A stretch of 64,000 nucleotides of DNA from JAFNAG01 sp041501225 (GTDB lineage Bacteria; Acidobacteriota; UBA6911): positions 1-64,000 of the forward strand of contig JBGQNR010000002.1 of NCBI GenBank assembly GCA_041501225.1. The letters run 5' to 3'. Shown here piece after piece: positions 16,636 to 26,391 of this stretch. A program made the position numbers and the translations under genes. Numbering within the stretch: position 1 is the first letter of the stretch; every line of letters begins with the position of its first letter. Under the pieces are notes generated by a model that saw nothing but the letters and a program-made list of their open reading frames with translations, had not been told where the DNA came from and did not search any database.

Positions 16636-19173
16636 TCAATCGGGAATCTGGAGATGCTCATACACGTGAATGCAGTCGCCGTTAAACTGGCAGACAAAGA
16701 GTTGTCTGCCGTGCACGGCCATCCCGCCCGGTGCGTAGTCCAGGAAGACGCGCCCTAGCTCATCTCCTGCAGGTGAGAAAAACACCAGGCAGGCTCCCGG
16801 GGCCTCTTGGCCGACCACGATCGAACCACCAGGCATTATGGCTGCCGCAATCGGGTAACGAAGAGATGCAGGCTTGAGGTGAAAGCCTCCGACCTCTCCC
16901 AGGTATTTGCCGGCGAAATCAAATCCTTGCAGACGATGGTTCCGCTTGTCGACAACCCAGAGTCTTTCCCCCTTCCCCGTGCCACCGATGCAGATAGAGA
17001 CCGGATTGCGAAACTCCCCCGGACCCCTTCCTTCCTGGCCGCAGAAGGGCTCACAAAAATCCGAGGATGACACCCGAACAATTCTGTGATTTCCCGCATC
17101 AGCCGCCAATGCATGGCCATCGGGCAATATACATATTCCTCCGAGCCAACCTAACTGGTCTGAGGTCGCCGTCAAAACTTGTGAGAGATGCGAAGGTTCA
17201 TATGGCGGATTGAAGATTTGGATGCGGCGGTTATACGAATCCGCAACATACAGGCGTCCCATTTTATCTATCGCCAGACCGGTAGGGCCGTTAAACTTGC
17301 CAGGATCAGAACCAGGACCGCCGAGGACAACTGAGAGTCTGTACCCTGAATCGAAAGCCACAACCTTGTGGTTACCGAAGAGGCTCACAAACAAACGGCC
17401 ATCCTCGTCCACCGCTATGCTGAACGGCTGCGACGACCCCGGTGAGCCGAACCTGCCCAGCTGGATCTGGTCCACTTCTCTTATGAGATCTGGATCTCCC
17501 CTTTCCGTGGTCCAGGGCGGCCGGCGCAGCAGCAGACCCGGTTCGGCAGCAGATCCATTGGGCATTTGGGCTGTCCCGCCGCGGTGCGGTAAGACGAGGA
17601 ATGGTCCGGGTCTTGGCCCGGACCTGCACCAACTTTCTATCCAGGCTGCGATCTCGTAAATCTCGGATTGCATCCTCTCTGCCAACGACCTGACTTCGGC
17701 CAGGGAAGCCGCTTCGGAAGGTGGGGCTGCATTGATATTCGCGCAGAGCAGGTAGAGATCGTCCACCTGCTGGATGAGCGGTCTGAACCTGCTCTCCAGC
17801 GGGTCCAGGAGGTTGTGCCACACCGTCAGGGCGGCCTCGAACTGCAGTTCGGATTGTGCGCAGGCTAGAGGCATGGCGCTGAGCTTGAGCTTAAGCACTG
17901 CCAGCAAGAATGGTTGGACCGCATCGCTGAAGGCCGCTCTTGCTCGAGAGCATTCATTTTTCAGGTCAGAGAGCTCGGCATGCATCTGCGCCAGATCTTC
18001 CGCAATGATTGGGCCCCTGCGGCCGGCCGCGAACAATCGGCCGGCAAGTGCGATCAGCGGGTCCAGACTGGCAATCAGGCAATCGATGGCGCATTCAACA
18101 TGCGCCTTATTCTCCCAAAAGCGGTTGAGTTCTCTGTGAGCTGTACCGGACACAATAGCGGCATTGCGAAAAGGCCGGTCCGCGCGGCCGGGATCTCCCC
18201 GTTCCGCGACCATTCGATGCAAGCCGCTGGAAGACTGCACCCAGCACTCATTGGACGGAAGATTAGAAGGCACGGGGATCCCATCAATCCTTGCTTCAGA
18301 TCGAACCTCGCCGGTGTTATCGAGAAAGATGATCCTTCGGTCACGAGAAGACCAGGCGACGTATCCAGCCCCATCTGCGGAGATCCATTCCTCGATCCCG
18401 GACGGTCCCACGGCGAGTGGCAGGAGATTTCCGTAGAGAAGAAGCATGAGCCGCTGCTCCAGGGGCTGCCAGACAAATATCGCGTCCTCCGAGCATCCGA
18501 ATATCCGCGCTGGGTAATAAAGGAAATCAAATGGGGAAAAGTCAGAAACCAGCAGGGAGTTCTTCTCATGATTTCTCGGAGCAAGCGCAGGCGCAGTCCA
18601 GTGCAAAGTCGCAAACGGAGCCATCTGCCGGCCCACCTGGAAGAGCAGCCGCCCGTCCTGTCGCAGGCCGCACACCCGGTGGTTGCCACGGTCGAGGATC
18701 AGCCAGTACCCTGTGGTGAGGTCGTCTACTGTGTGTGTACGGTCCGCGATGAACCGCACATCCGCCAGCTCACCAAATTCTGCATCGCCTGCCCCGTTCC
18801 AGGAATGGAGATAGCGGCCACCTCGAGTAAGGAACCGGATCCTGCAGTTCCATCCGTCGGCAACCGCGATGCAAGCTTCGGATGAGCCCCCATGCTCGAC
18901 CCACCCTAATGAAATTCCCCGCGGGTATCGGAACTTCTCATTGCCGGATCCTCCGGAGTTGCAGCGCCAAAGGAAATCCCCTTGGCTGTTTGTCGAGGCT
19001 ACACAGTGGTTGATCTCATCCGAATAATACGTGTTGCCCTGAGCATCGACCAGGATGGTATGAAGCGGGCCTGTATTTTCCGGCAAAACCAGCGTCTGCA
19101 CGCATCGGCATGCAGACAGGTTGCCTGCGCTTGTTTCTGGACCCGCCGGCTTACCCAATGTGTTTTTATTCAT
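16636..19173 (-). CDS. NHL-repeat beta-propeller protein with central helical region
   Basis: 845 residues, no signal peptide or membrane segment, so probably cytoplasmic. NHL-type blades are seen in two groups: about residues 40-330 (VDAQGNTYYSDEINHCV, FRYPRGISLGW, VADGWNCRIRFL, LDRGNHRVCGL) and about 560-845 (VDEDGRLFVSLFGNHKVV, FNGPTGLAIDKMGRLYVAD, YNRRIQIF, AADAGNHRIVRV, FRNPVSICIGGT, VDKRNHRLQGFD). Between them lies roughly 200 residues of helical, leucine-rich sequence with no recognised family. Such propellers bind peptides, RNA or carbohydrate. It lies divergent to the glycan cluster at 19831 and right behind a small ORF whose stop is 6 bases before this start. The function is unknown. 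Confidence 0.82.
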   Translation of the reverse strand: MNKNTLGKPAGPETSAGNLSACRCVQTLVLPENTGPLHTILVDAQGNTYYSDEINHCVASTNSQGDFLWRCNSGGSGNEKFRYPRGISLGWVEHGGSSEACIAVADGWNCRIRFLTRGGRYLHSWNGAGDAEFGELADVRFIADRTHTVDDLTTGYWLILDRGNHRVCGLRQDGRLLFQVGRQMAPFATLHWTAPALAPRNHEKNSLLVSDFSPFDFLYYPARIFGCSEDAIFVWQPLEQRLMLLLYGNLLPLAVGPSGIEEWISADGAGYVAWSSRDRRIIFLDNTGEVRSEARIDGIPVPSNLPSNECWVQSSSGLHRMVAERGDPGRADRPFRNAAIVSGTAHRELNRFWENKAHVECAIDCLIASLDPLIALAGRLFAAGRRGPIIAEDLAQMHAELSDLKNECSRARAAFSDAVQPFLLAVLKLKLSAMPLACAQSELQFEAALTVWHNLLDPLESRFRPLIQQVDDLYLLCANINAAPPSEAASLAEVRSLAERMQSEIYEIAAWIESWCRSGPRPGPFLVLPHRGGTAQMPNGSAAEPGLLLRRPPWTTERGDPDLIREVDQIQLGRFGSPGSSQPFSIAVDEDGRLFVSLFGNHKVVAFDSGYRLSVVLGGPGSDPGKFNGPTGLAIDKMGRLYVADSYNRRIQIFNPPYEPSHLSQVLTATSDQLGWLGGICILPDGHALAADAGNHRIVRVSSSDFCEPFCGQEGRGPGEFRNPVSICIGGTGKGERLWVVDKRNHRLQGFDFAGKYLGEVGGFHLKPASLRYPIAAAIMPGGSIVVGQEAPGACLVFFSPAGDELGRVFLDYAPGGMAVHGRQLFVCQFNGDCIHVYEHLQIPD

Positions 19174-19179
19174 TGAATT

Positions 19180-19470
19180 TTATTGCTCCGGAAATCCAAC
19201 GCGGCTCTTTTCCAACCATGCGGCCTCATCGATCCAAGGTACGACAATCTTTAGGACTAGGGACGATTCCGAGATCCACCGAAAGGCAATAGCCTCTAGG
19301 CACTTATTCATTGCATGGACAATATGCTCAATCCAAATGCAGTCGGATTGGTATCGGATCCTCCGGAAATTGATGGAACTTGAGCTCTTCTTTGAACATT
19401 TTTGCCCGAAATCATTGTTGATTTCTTTGATGGACCCCTCAAGGATAAATTCCGGCGATTCGCGATCCAC
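19180..19470 (-). CDS. Possible small protein upstream of the NHL gene
   Basis: 96 codons from a GTG at 19470 to a TAA six bases before the ATG of the NHL-propeller gene, whose GGAG ribosome site lies in the last codons of this frame. The sequence is hydrophilic at the start (FILEGSIKEINNDFGQK), then basic and aromatic (INFRRIRYQ, HAMNKCLEAIAFRWI). I do not recognise it. No convincing ribosome-binding site precedes the GTG, and the local base composition is more AT-rich than the neighbours, as is often seen for non-coding or transferred DNA. The tight spacing to the next gene is the main reason to keep it. Confidence 0.35.
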   Translation of the reverse strand: MDRESPEFILEGSIKEINNDFGQKCSKKSSSSINFRRIRYQSDCIWIEHIVHAMNKCLEAIAFRWISESSLVLKIVVPWIDEAAWLEKSRVGFPEQ

Positions 19471-19830
19471 AGATTCACACTATCACCTGAAAAAGGCTGG
19501 AATATCAAGTGATAAGGGGGACATGATTTGGTCCTTACCTGTGCGGGTCCGAATTCCCATCCTGTTGTAGCGCAGCCTGCCTCTCATGCTTGGAAGTGGA
19601 TCGTGGACACTTTCCCGTCACCGTACTTTGGCGTGGGTTTGGTTTGCCAGGAGAACCTCATCCCAAATCATGATTTATTTATTGAAGAAAAAGCGCTGAT
19701 TTGACGATGTGAAGACTGGAAGGAGATGTCTGTCGGAGGCTTCCGTCCCGCCTCCAGCAGCGATAGGGACATCATCAGCCAAGACAGTATCCCGGCCTGA
19801 TTTGAATCGAAGCCGGGAGTCAGGGTGAAT
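19471..19830. other. Intergenic region before the glycan cluster
   Basis: About 360 bases between divergent transcripts, more AT-rich than the flanks. It must contain the promoter of the 19831-35400 cluster, but I can point to no clear promoter elements, repeats or hairpins in it. Confidence 0.45.
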
Positions 19831-21108
19831 ATGTTAGAAAAGTGCGATGCAGGACCTATTAAAAAACCATGGGGCTGGAGGGATTGTCCGGTGTCACCCA
19901 CCGTTGCCAAAAGCCCATCTGCCCCGGCATTTGCAGGCGGTACACCCATACGCACCGAGTACCTGGTCTTCGGACGCCCGCTCATCGGGGAAGCTGAGAT
20001 TGATGAGTTGGTTGCCACAGTTCGCTCTGGCTGGATAGGTACCGGTCCGAAGACCGCGAGATTCGAGCAGGAATTCGCAGCCTACCAGGGAGCCCCTTTC
20101 GCGGTTTCGGTCAATTCCTGCACGGCCGCTCTGCATTTATCCTTGGTCGCCGCGGGCATCCAGCCTGGAGACGAGGTGATAGTTCCGGCCATGACTTTTG
20201 TGTCCACCGCCAACAGCGTCATTCACACCGGCGGCACTCCAGTATTGTGCGATGTGGACCGCTTCACGTTCAACCTGCGCCTGCAGGATGTGGAGCCTTG
20301 CCTGACCGATCGCACTCGGGCCATCATCCCGGTGCATTTCGCCGGCCGCCCGGTTGATGTGACCAGCCTTGAGCCGCTCGTGCGTGAGCGCGGCTTAATG
20401 GTGATCAATGATGCCGCTCACGCCATCGAAACCGAGCATCGAGGAAGAAAGATCGCGCAGTATGGCCAGCTTACTGCCTACAGCTTCTATCCCACCAAGA
20501 ACTTAACCACAGGTGAGGGAGGGATGATCGTCACTCGCGACGAAAGTCTAGTCCAGAATCTGCGGGTGATGCGCCTGCATGGACTCTCGGCCGATGCGTG
20601 GAAACGCTTCTCGGATAATGGTTATAGACACTACGAAACGATCGCACCGGGATTCAAATACAACATGACGGATATGCAGGCAGCCTTGGGGCTACATCAA
20701 CTGGCTCGCATTGAGGAATCCTCCCTGCGGCGCCAAGAGATCTGGGGGCGGTACGACGACGCTTTCAGCGTGCTACCTGTTGCTTTGCCTCCACCAGTAG
20801 CAGCAGGAGATAGACATGCCCTGCACTTGTACACAATCCTTCTGGAGCTGGAGCAGCTGACCGTAAATCGCGATATCGTGCTCCAGGCACTTCACCAAGA
20901 GGGTATTGGCACAGGAGTACATTATCGGGGCGTCCATCTTCACCCGTACTATCGCGACCGGTTTGGATATTCCCCCGAGATGTTTCCCAATGCCAGCTTC
21001 ATATCGGAAAGGACAGTTTCACTGCCACTTTCGGCGAAGCTCAGCGACCGCGATGTGTCGGATGTGATTGACGCAGTTACCAGAGTACTTCAGTACTACC
21101 AACGCTGA
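19831..21108 (+). CDS. DegT/DnrJ/EryC1/StrS-family sugar aminotransferase
   Basis: 425 residues of a PLP-dependent aminotransferase that converts a 4-keto or 3-keto nucleotide sugar to the amino sugar. Visible are RPLIGEAEIDELVATVRSGW, SVNSCTAALHLSL, the VPAMTFVSTANSV block, INDAAHAIE, the Schiff-base lysine K223 in YPTKNLTTGEGG, and GFKYNMTDMQAALG. The order of motifs is closest to ArnB-like 4-aminotransferases, but the sugar cannot be fixed from sequence. An extra 35 residues precede the domain. The ATG at 19831 follows CAGGG; an in-frame GTG lies six bases upstream. It is the first gene of the glycan cluster, and with the formyltransferase two genes on it suggests an N-formylated amino sugar. 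Confidence 0.93.
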   Translation: MLEKCDAGPIKKPWGWRDCPVSPTVAKSPSAPAFAGGTPIRTEYLVFGRPLIGEAEIDELVATVRSGWIGTGPKTARFEQEFAAYQGAPFAVSVNSCTAALHLSLVAAGIQPGDEVIVPAMTFVSTANSVIHTGGTPVLCDVDRFTFNLRLQDVEPCLTDRTRAIIPVHFAGRPVDVTSLEPLVRERGLMVINDAAHAIETEHRGRKIAQYGQLTAYSFYPTKNLTTGEGGMIVTRDESLVQNLRVMRLHGLSADAWKRFSDNGYRHYETIAPGFKYNMTDMQAALGLHQLARIEESSLRRQEIWGRYDDAFSVLPVALPPPVAAGDRHALHLYTILLELEQLTVNRDIVLQALHQEGIGTGVHYRGVHLHPYYRDRFGYSPEMFPNASFISERTVSLPLSAKLSDRDVSDVIDAVTRVLQYYQR

Positions 21109-21238
21109 TCCCGGCAGAGTGAAGGAGAGGAACCGGGAGAGTAGTGCGTTGTTGATAGTCAGAAGTCCTAAATCAGCAGTTTGTAGCGACAGAGTCCTGA
21201 TCTGAATAAAACACGCAGGTAGTACGGCTCATAATCAT

Positions 21239-22174
21239 ATGAATCTGGTCACACCGCAAATGGTCGAAGAGTTCAGAGCGACCGGAAAGCGTTTTGCCCC
21301 GCGGATTCCGCCGTTTCCGGAAATAGTGCTGGTGGATGCCACTACACGCTGCAACCTGGCCTGCACACACTGCCCGAACAGCGCCTTGACCCAACATGAC
21401 GGATTTCTTGGAGACATGGACATCGGTTTATATCACAAGATCGTCGATGAAGTCGCTGTGCATCCCGATACCTGGTTCAGGCCGTTGAACAGCGGCGAAC
21501 CGCTGCTCCGGCGGGATATGCCTGCGATGATTCGATATGCGAAGGAGCGGGGCATACGAAACGTTGGGATTACCACGAACGGCACTCTTCTGACAGCCGC
21601 GATGCGCCGACAACTAATCGAGGCGGGCCTCGACCATCTGGAGGTCAGTCTGGATGCCGCCACTGCCGAAACCTATGCTAGGGTTCGGCATGCCTGTCTT
21701 TTTGACCAAGTGATAAATAATACGCTTGGCTACATAGAAGATGCGAAGCGCGCAGGCGATGCACGGCAGGTGATAGTCAGCTTCGTTGCCCAAGCCGCTA
21801 ATCATCATGAAATTGGCCCATTCGTAAAATTCTGGACCGGCAAGGCCGACGCGGTCTATATCCGTGATTATCACCAGCACAATAACCTGGTCAGCCCGGA
21901 AAGGCGTTTATACACTCACCCATTTCAGTACAGGCACCCTTGCCCTTATGTTTTTGAGCGCGTAGTCATCAATTACGAAGGGAAGATCCGATTTTGTTGC
22001 GCTGACTGGGAGACCAGGCATTCGTTAGGGGATCTCCGCGATCAAAGCCTCGAGGAGATCTGGCAGGGCGAGTCCTATCGCGAATTGCGTGCACAGCATA
22101 TTACCGGCACATTTGATCACCCTTTCTGCTTTCACTGTACAGATTGGAGAGAAGTACATTGGCCAGGAATGTAG
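21239..22174 (+). CDS. Radical SAM/SPASM-type protein
   Basis: 311 residues. The radical SAM cluster motif CNLACTHC (Cys38, 42, 45) follows VLVDATTR, then the usual NSGEPLLRRD and ITTNGTLL strands. The C-terminal part is a short SPASM-like region with CPYVFER, RFCCADW and FCFHC cysteines that could hold an auxiliary iron-sulfur cluster. Such proteins in carbohydrate clusters modify sugars or peptides by radical chemistry; the substrate is unknown. It sits 130 bases downstream of the aminotransferase with a weak ribosome site, so it may have its own start signal. Confidence 0.88.
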   Translation: MNLVTPQMVEEFRATGKRFAPRIPPFPEIVLVDATTRCNLACTHCPNSALTQHDGFLGDMDIGLYHKIVDEVAVHPDTWFRPLNSGEPLLRRDMPAMIRYAKERGIRNVGITTNGTLLTAAMRRQLIEAGLDHLEVSLDAATAETYARVRHACLFDQVINNTLGYIEDAKRAGDARQVIVSFVAQAANHHEIGPFVKFWTGKADAVYIRDYHQHNNLVSPERRLYTHPFQYRHPCPYVFERVVINYEGKIRFCCADWETRHSLGDLRDQSLEEIWQGESYRELRAQHITGTFDHPFCFHCTDWREVHWPGM

Positions 22175-22313
22175 TTAATGATACAGGGCAGTCGGCATTT
22201 GAATATGTCTGTTGGCTGCACAGGCACTCGTGTTTGGGCCTTTTCGGTGATCGAAAAGTCATGAATGGCCTGTCCACACTCCAACGAGATTGCCGCTTCC
22301 AGGGATGAAGGGT

Positions 22314-23306
22314 ATGGCTGATCGGATATTACGCACAGTCTTTTTCAGCGACGTAAACTCGCCTTTTGGCATTCCTCACTTCTTTGAATTGCTTGAAATC
22401 CCCGGATGCGAGGTGGTCGGCCTGGTCCTTGCCCCGCCGAGGGATGGGGATGTGACCGGCCCGATGCCTGTGCCTGATCGATATGGACTGGGGATGGGCC
22501 GTGATTTGCTTGCGCGCGCATGCGATCTTGGCATTCCTGTGCTTCGCTCTGAGAACTTGAGCACCGTCGACTGTTGCCGAAACCTCGCTTTGCTGGCGCC
22601 CGATCTTCTTGTGAGCGCAGGATTCCGCAAGATCGTCCCGCCTGAGGTGCTCCAGATTCCCCGACAGGCAGCGGTTAACTTTCACCCGGCGAAGCTGCCG
22701 CGCATGCGCGGCAGCGATCCCTGTTTCTGGGCGATCAAGCATGGCGAGCTGGAGTCTGCCGCTACCGTCCACCACATGGTGCAACGGGTGGATGCCGGTG
22801 ACATTATTTTGCAAACACCCATTCGAGTTGCGGACGACGATACCTACTCAACACTGCAACACAAAGCGATTGTGGAAAGCCTTCGCCTCGTTGGACCTTT
22901 GGTTCAGGGCCTAATTGACGGCTCGTCGTCTCGAATCCCCCAAGACGAAACGCGGGCGCTGACATTTTCCGGACCGAAACATGAAGACTATCGGATCGAC
23001 TGGAGCAAACCGTCCAGGCAAGTCTATAACCTGGTGCGCGCGTCTCTATCCGCACCTGGGGCATGGACGACCTTTCAGGGCAAGACGATTCGGTTAACAA
23101 GGGCGGAAATCGGCACAGACCCTGCTCTCCTTAACCTCTCCAGACCTATCGGGACACTCCTGAAACTGTCGCCGCATGCGGCCGTCATCAAGACCGGGGA
23201 TGGGATGCTGATCGTGCGCGAGATTCAATTCGAGGGCAAGATTTGGAAAGCGCCCGATTTCATATCCGCAGCCCGCTGCAATTGCAATCCCGAGGCATTT
23301 GTATGA
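22314..23306 (+). CDS. Formyltransferase (Fmt/ArnA-N/WbkC type)
   Basis: About 330 residues of a formyltransferase-fold protein that uses N10-formyl-tetrahydrofolate to formylate an amine. The catalytic set is visible: NFHPAKLPRMRGSDP (Asn and His) and VDAGDI (Asp). The C-terminal part resembles the OB-like domain of methionyl-tRNA formyltransferases (SGPKHEDYRIDWSKP, VRASLSAPGAW). Given the aminotransferase two genes upstream, the likely substrate is an amino sugar nucleotide and not initiator tRNA. ATG 22314 is favoured because CAGGG lies nine bases upstream; ATG 22305 is possible and the TTG at 22290 unlikely. Confidence 0.9.
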   Translation: MADRILRTVFFSDVNSPFGIPHFFELLEIPGCEVVGLVLAPPRDGDVTGPMPVPDRYGLGMGRDLLARACDLGIPVLRSENLSTVDCCRNLALLAPDLLVSAGFRKIVPPEVLQIPRQAAVNFHPAKLPRMRGSDPCFWAIKHGELESAATVHHMVQRVDAGDIILQTPIRVADDDTYSTLQHKAIVESLRLVGPLVQGLIDGSSSRIPQDETRALTFSGPKHEDYRIDWSKPSRQVYNLVRASLSAPGAWTTFQGKTIRLTRAEIGTDPALLNLSRPIGTLLKLSPHAAVIKTGDGMLIVREIQFEGKIWKAPDFISAARCNCNPEAFV

Positions 23307-23362
23307 GTACCGTTGAGTTGCCATGAGCCATGGATCGTTAACTAGGAACTTGAGGATTCTGA

Positions 23363-24598
23363 ATGCCTAAGGTCTCTGTGGTAATTCCTGCATTTAACGC
23401 CGAAGCCACCTTAATAAGAGCGATCGATAGCGTCCTGTCTCAGACCTTTCGTGATTTTGAAGTGATTGTCTGTAACGACGGGTCCACAGACCGGACCCGG
23501 GAAATCATCAAAGGCTATGGTGACCAGGTGATCGGGATTCACCAGGAAAACCGCGGGCGCGGCGCGGCACGCAACCGCTGCGTCGAGATCACACGCGGCG
23601 ATTATGTTGCATTTCTGGATGCCGATGACTGGTGGATAAAGGATAAACTGGACCTCCAGCTTGCACTCGCAGAAACCCATCCCGAAACCGCAGTCTTCTG
23701 CGGCAATCTCTATGTTGTCAATCGCGATGGCATTATTTACCGGTCGCTGAACGGCAAATGGCACGTCGGCCACAGCGGCGACGTTTTCCGATATCTGGTT
23801 CGTCACAACTTTGTCCCATTCCCGACGGTGCTGGTGCGCCAGGAGGCCCTGCGCCAAACCGGTTACTTCAACGAAGGACTGCCCCGGTGCCAGGATCAGG
23901 AATTCCTTCTACGGCTTGCGGCTCGATTTAAATTTTGTTATCAAAATCAAAATCTAGGCTACTGCGACGATTGCAACTGGGGATCGGGCGAAAAAACATC
24001 GGTTACCTATTCCTGCTACATCCAGATGCTTGATCGAATCCGGTCCCTCTTTCCCGAACAGGCGGAGTTATACCGGGACAGTTTTGTCAAGAGTTACAGC
24101 GACGCCTATTCGGAAATCGCCCGTTACCATGAGGACAACAAGGAACTGGATGCGGCTGCCGAGAATTATCGATTGGCCTTGGAGTACACCCCAAAATCCC
24201 GGGTTCTCCAGTGGAAGCGCCTCATGGCTCTTTATCGGTCGGGGAGATTTGACGAATGTCTGGAAGCTTTGAACAGGTTCATAGAAGAAGATCCCTACCA
24301 CGTCGAGGCGCACTTCTATAAAGGCAACATCTACCTGGCGGCGGGTCAGGCGGATAAAGCCGTGGAAGCTTTTGAGAATTCTCTCTACGGGGGCTATCTC
24401 TATCAGCAGTTCCCAGAATGTTTGAACAACCTGGGGGTTGCCTATGCCAGGCTCGGCCGGTCGAGCCGCGCCTCTGAGGTCGTTGAGCAGGCCCTGCAGC
24501 AGCAGGAGTTTTACAGCGATGCTCTGTGGAATATCGAAAACCTCCGGCAGGGAAAACCACTGGAAACGTTGAAATGGACCACGCGCAAAGTGTTCTGA
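23363..24598 (+). CDS. GT2 glycosyltransferase with C-terminal TPR repeats
   Basis: 411 residues. The N-terminal 230 residues are a family 2 (GT-A) transferase: VSVVIPAFNAEATL, FEVIVCNDGSTDRT, the DxD-type FLDADDWW and RCQDQEFLLRL with the catalytic acid. The last 150 residues are TPR-like helical pairs (ENYRLALEYTP, AHFYKGNIYLAAGQADKAV, NNLGVAYARLGRSSRA). TPR tails on glycosyltransferases usually dock partners or measure chain length. No membrane segment is seen. The last 25 bases overlap the start of the next gene, so the two are coupled. Confidence 0.92.
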   Translation: MPKVSVVIPAFNAEATLIRAIDSVLSQTFRDFEVIVCNDGSTDRTREIIKGYGDQVIGIHQENRGRGAARNRCVEITRGDYVAFLDADDWWIKDKLDLQLALAETHPETAVFCGNLYVVNRDGIIYRSLNGKWHVGHSGDVFRYLVRHNFVPFPTVLVRQEALRQTGYFNEGLPRCQDQEFLLRLAARFKFCYQNQNLGYCDDCNWGSGEKTSVTYSCYIQMLDRIRSLFPEQAELYRDSFVKSYSDAYSEIARYHEDNKELDAAAENYRLALEYTPKSRVLQWKRLMALYRSGRFDECLEALNRFIEEDPYHVEAHFYKGNIYLAAGQADKAVEAFENSLYGGYLYQQFPECLNNLGVAYARLGRSSRASEVVEQALQQQEFYSDALWNIENLRQGKPLETLKWTTRKVF

Positions 24599-26391
24599 TT
24601 CCTGAGTCGGAAGGAGTGTTGGAGCCGGAAAGTGCAGGGCCGGCAACGCCGCGACGCATTCTGTTTCTCATTGCCCAGTTCGACACCGGCGGAGTCCAGT
24701 TTCAGCTCTACCTGCGCCTGAAGTACCTTGACCCCACGCGGTTCCGGTGCCATGTCTGCGTCCTCACCTCCGGCAATTCCTACCTGGTCGACAGAATCCG
24801 GGAACTTGGGGTTACAGTGGACTTTCTGCATATCGACGAAGAGAGAAGCCAGTATCGTCGTGTCGCGCGCATCCGAACAGCCATATCCCGATTCTCTCCC
24901 GACATCGTCGATTCTCTGCTGGGTTGGGATAATACCTATGGCAACCTCGCCGCGACACTGGAAGACGTTCCCTTGATCATCGCCGAACTCCAGAACGAGA
25001 GAGCGTCGGTGAGACAAACCTATCCCCGAAGCTTCCGATTGTTCGAGTGGGCGGCGCTGCGCTTTTTTTGCGACCGGATTGTTTGCTGTTCCGGAGGTGT
25101 CCGTGCGAGCTATCTGGCAATCTCCCCCAGATTCGAACAGGCTTCTGTGGTCATCCATGACGCGATCGATGCCACCGTCGGCAGCCGGAAGAGTCCTGTT
25201 GAGGTGCGGAGGGCCCTGGACATTGATCCGGGCGCACTCGTTGTCGGAACGATAGGCCGGCTCATGGAACAGAAGGACCATGAAACGCTCATTCGCGCCG
25301 CCAGCCTGGTCTGTGCCAAGCATCCGGGAGCGCAGTTTGTCATCGGAGGCTATGGGCATCTTCGGGAACACCTCGAAGCGCTGATTTCGGATTTCGGGCT
25401 GCGGTCCAATGTACGCATTCTCGGGGAAGTGACTGATGTTTACAGCTTCTACAATATGCTTGACGTCTTCGTGATGACCTCCCGTTGGGAGGGATTTCCG
25501 GTTGTGCTCATGGAGGCTATGGCTGCCGGCAAACCGGTGGTTTCCACGGCGGTCGGCGGCATCAGCGAAATGATTGACCATAGTGAATGCGGATTCCTTT
25601 GCCCGGCGGGCGATGCGCAAGCCATTGCTCGTGCGATCGATAGTTTGCTGAACGATCCGTCGCTCCGGCTGTCCTATGGCCGGCGCGCGAAGGAGAAAGT
25701 TCTCGGTTCCTATCCCATCCAGCGGCTCATCGCCCGTTGGCAGGCGCTATACCGCCTCGGTCCGCGCCGGGATCAATCGCGGCGGAGTCCCGGGAACATG
25801 ACTCTCCGGCCCGAAAATGACATCGGATCTGCAGTGATGTCCCTCGAGGGGCTCAGACCTTCACTGAAGACAAAACGTTTTCTCGCGCTGCGGCTTTGCC
25901 CGCTCGATCGTTTCAAGTTTCTGATTTCGGAGCTTACGCGCACCTTCCCGGACGCAGGAATCGACGTACTTTGTCAGGACGGTGTCGCCGAAACGCTGGC
26001 AAAGCAGTTGCCAGGAATTCGAATGATTTCTTATGGCGACGGGAAATTCTCCTTTGCGCGCCTCGGCCTGCGAGCCCTGTTGCGGCTTTGTGGAACCCGA
26101 TACGATCTGGCTGTCATTCCATATAACACACCCAGCGGGCTGGGTTATTGGCGCTCCGAATTACTAGGCCTTCTGGCGGGACGCGGGCGGATTCTTGCCT
26201 ATGAAGCCTGGTCCGAAAAAGCCCAGCCTGCCGGGGTGCGGACGACGAAGTGGTTCGCAAAGAGATTCCTCTGCGCTCTGCCGGAGGGACCTGCCCACGC
26301 CTTGGCATTCTGCTGGATTCTGGCACGCGGCGTTTTATCAGGTAGTTCGCATTCTCGACGAAACCAGAGACATCAAGGACAGCTGATATGA
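24574..26391 (+). CDS. GT4 glycosyltransferase fused to a GT9-like half domain
   Basis: 605 residues from ATG 24574 (MDHAQSVL), inside the end of the previous gene; a frame extension to 24526 is possible but lies within it. Residues about 25-400 are a GT4 (GT-B) transferase: the N-domain starts RRILFLIAQFDTGGVQ, and the donor domain has GTIGRLMEQKDH and the EX7E motif EGFPVVLMEAMAAG. After a linker, residues about 430-550 are a Rossmann-like half domain (RFLALRLCPLDRFKF, FPDAGIDVLCQDG, YDLAVIPYNTP) that resembles the N-terminal half of GT9 heptosyltransferases. A hydrophobic tail (PAHALAFCWILARGVL) ends it. Two sister copies of the half domain occur at 26388 and 32648. Confidence 0.85.
   Translation: MDHAQSVLIPESEGVLEPESAGPATPRRILFLIAQFDTGGVQFQLYLRLKYLDPTRFRCHVCVLTSGNSYLVDRIRELGVTVDFLHIDEERSQYRRVARIRTAISRFSPDIVDSLLGWDNTYGNLAATLEDVPLIIAELQNERASVRQTYPRSFRLFEWAALRFFCDRIVCCSGGVRASYLAISPRFEQASVVIHDAIDATVGSRKSPVEVRRALDIDPGALVVGTIGRLMEQKDHETLIRAASLVCAKHPGAQFVIGGYGHLREHLEALISDFGLRSNVRILGEVTDVYSFYNMLDVFVMTSRWEGFPVVLMEAMAAGKPVVSTAVGGISEMIDHSECGFLCPAGDAQAIARAIDSLLNDPSLRLSYGRRAKEKVLGSYPIQRLIARWQALYRLGPRRDQSRRSPGNMTLRPENDIGSAVMSLEGLRPSLKTKRFLALRLCPLDRFKFLISELTRTFPDAGIDVLCQDGVAETLAKQLPGIRMISYGDGKFSFARLGLRALLRLCGTRYDLAVIPYNTPSGLGYWRSELLGLLAGRGRILAYEAWSEKAQPAGVRTTKWFAKRFLCALPEGPAHALAFCWILARGVLSGSSHSRRNQRHQGQLI

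Noticed and set aside
24511..25620. 369-codon minus-strand frame
   Set aside because: Shadow of the GT4 fusion gene at 24574.
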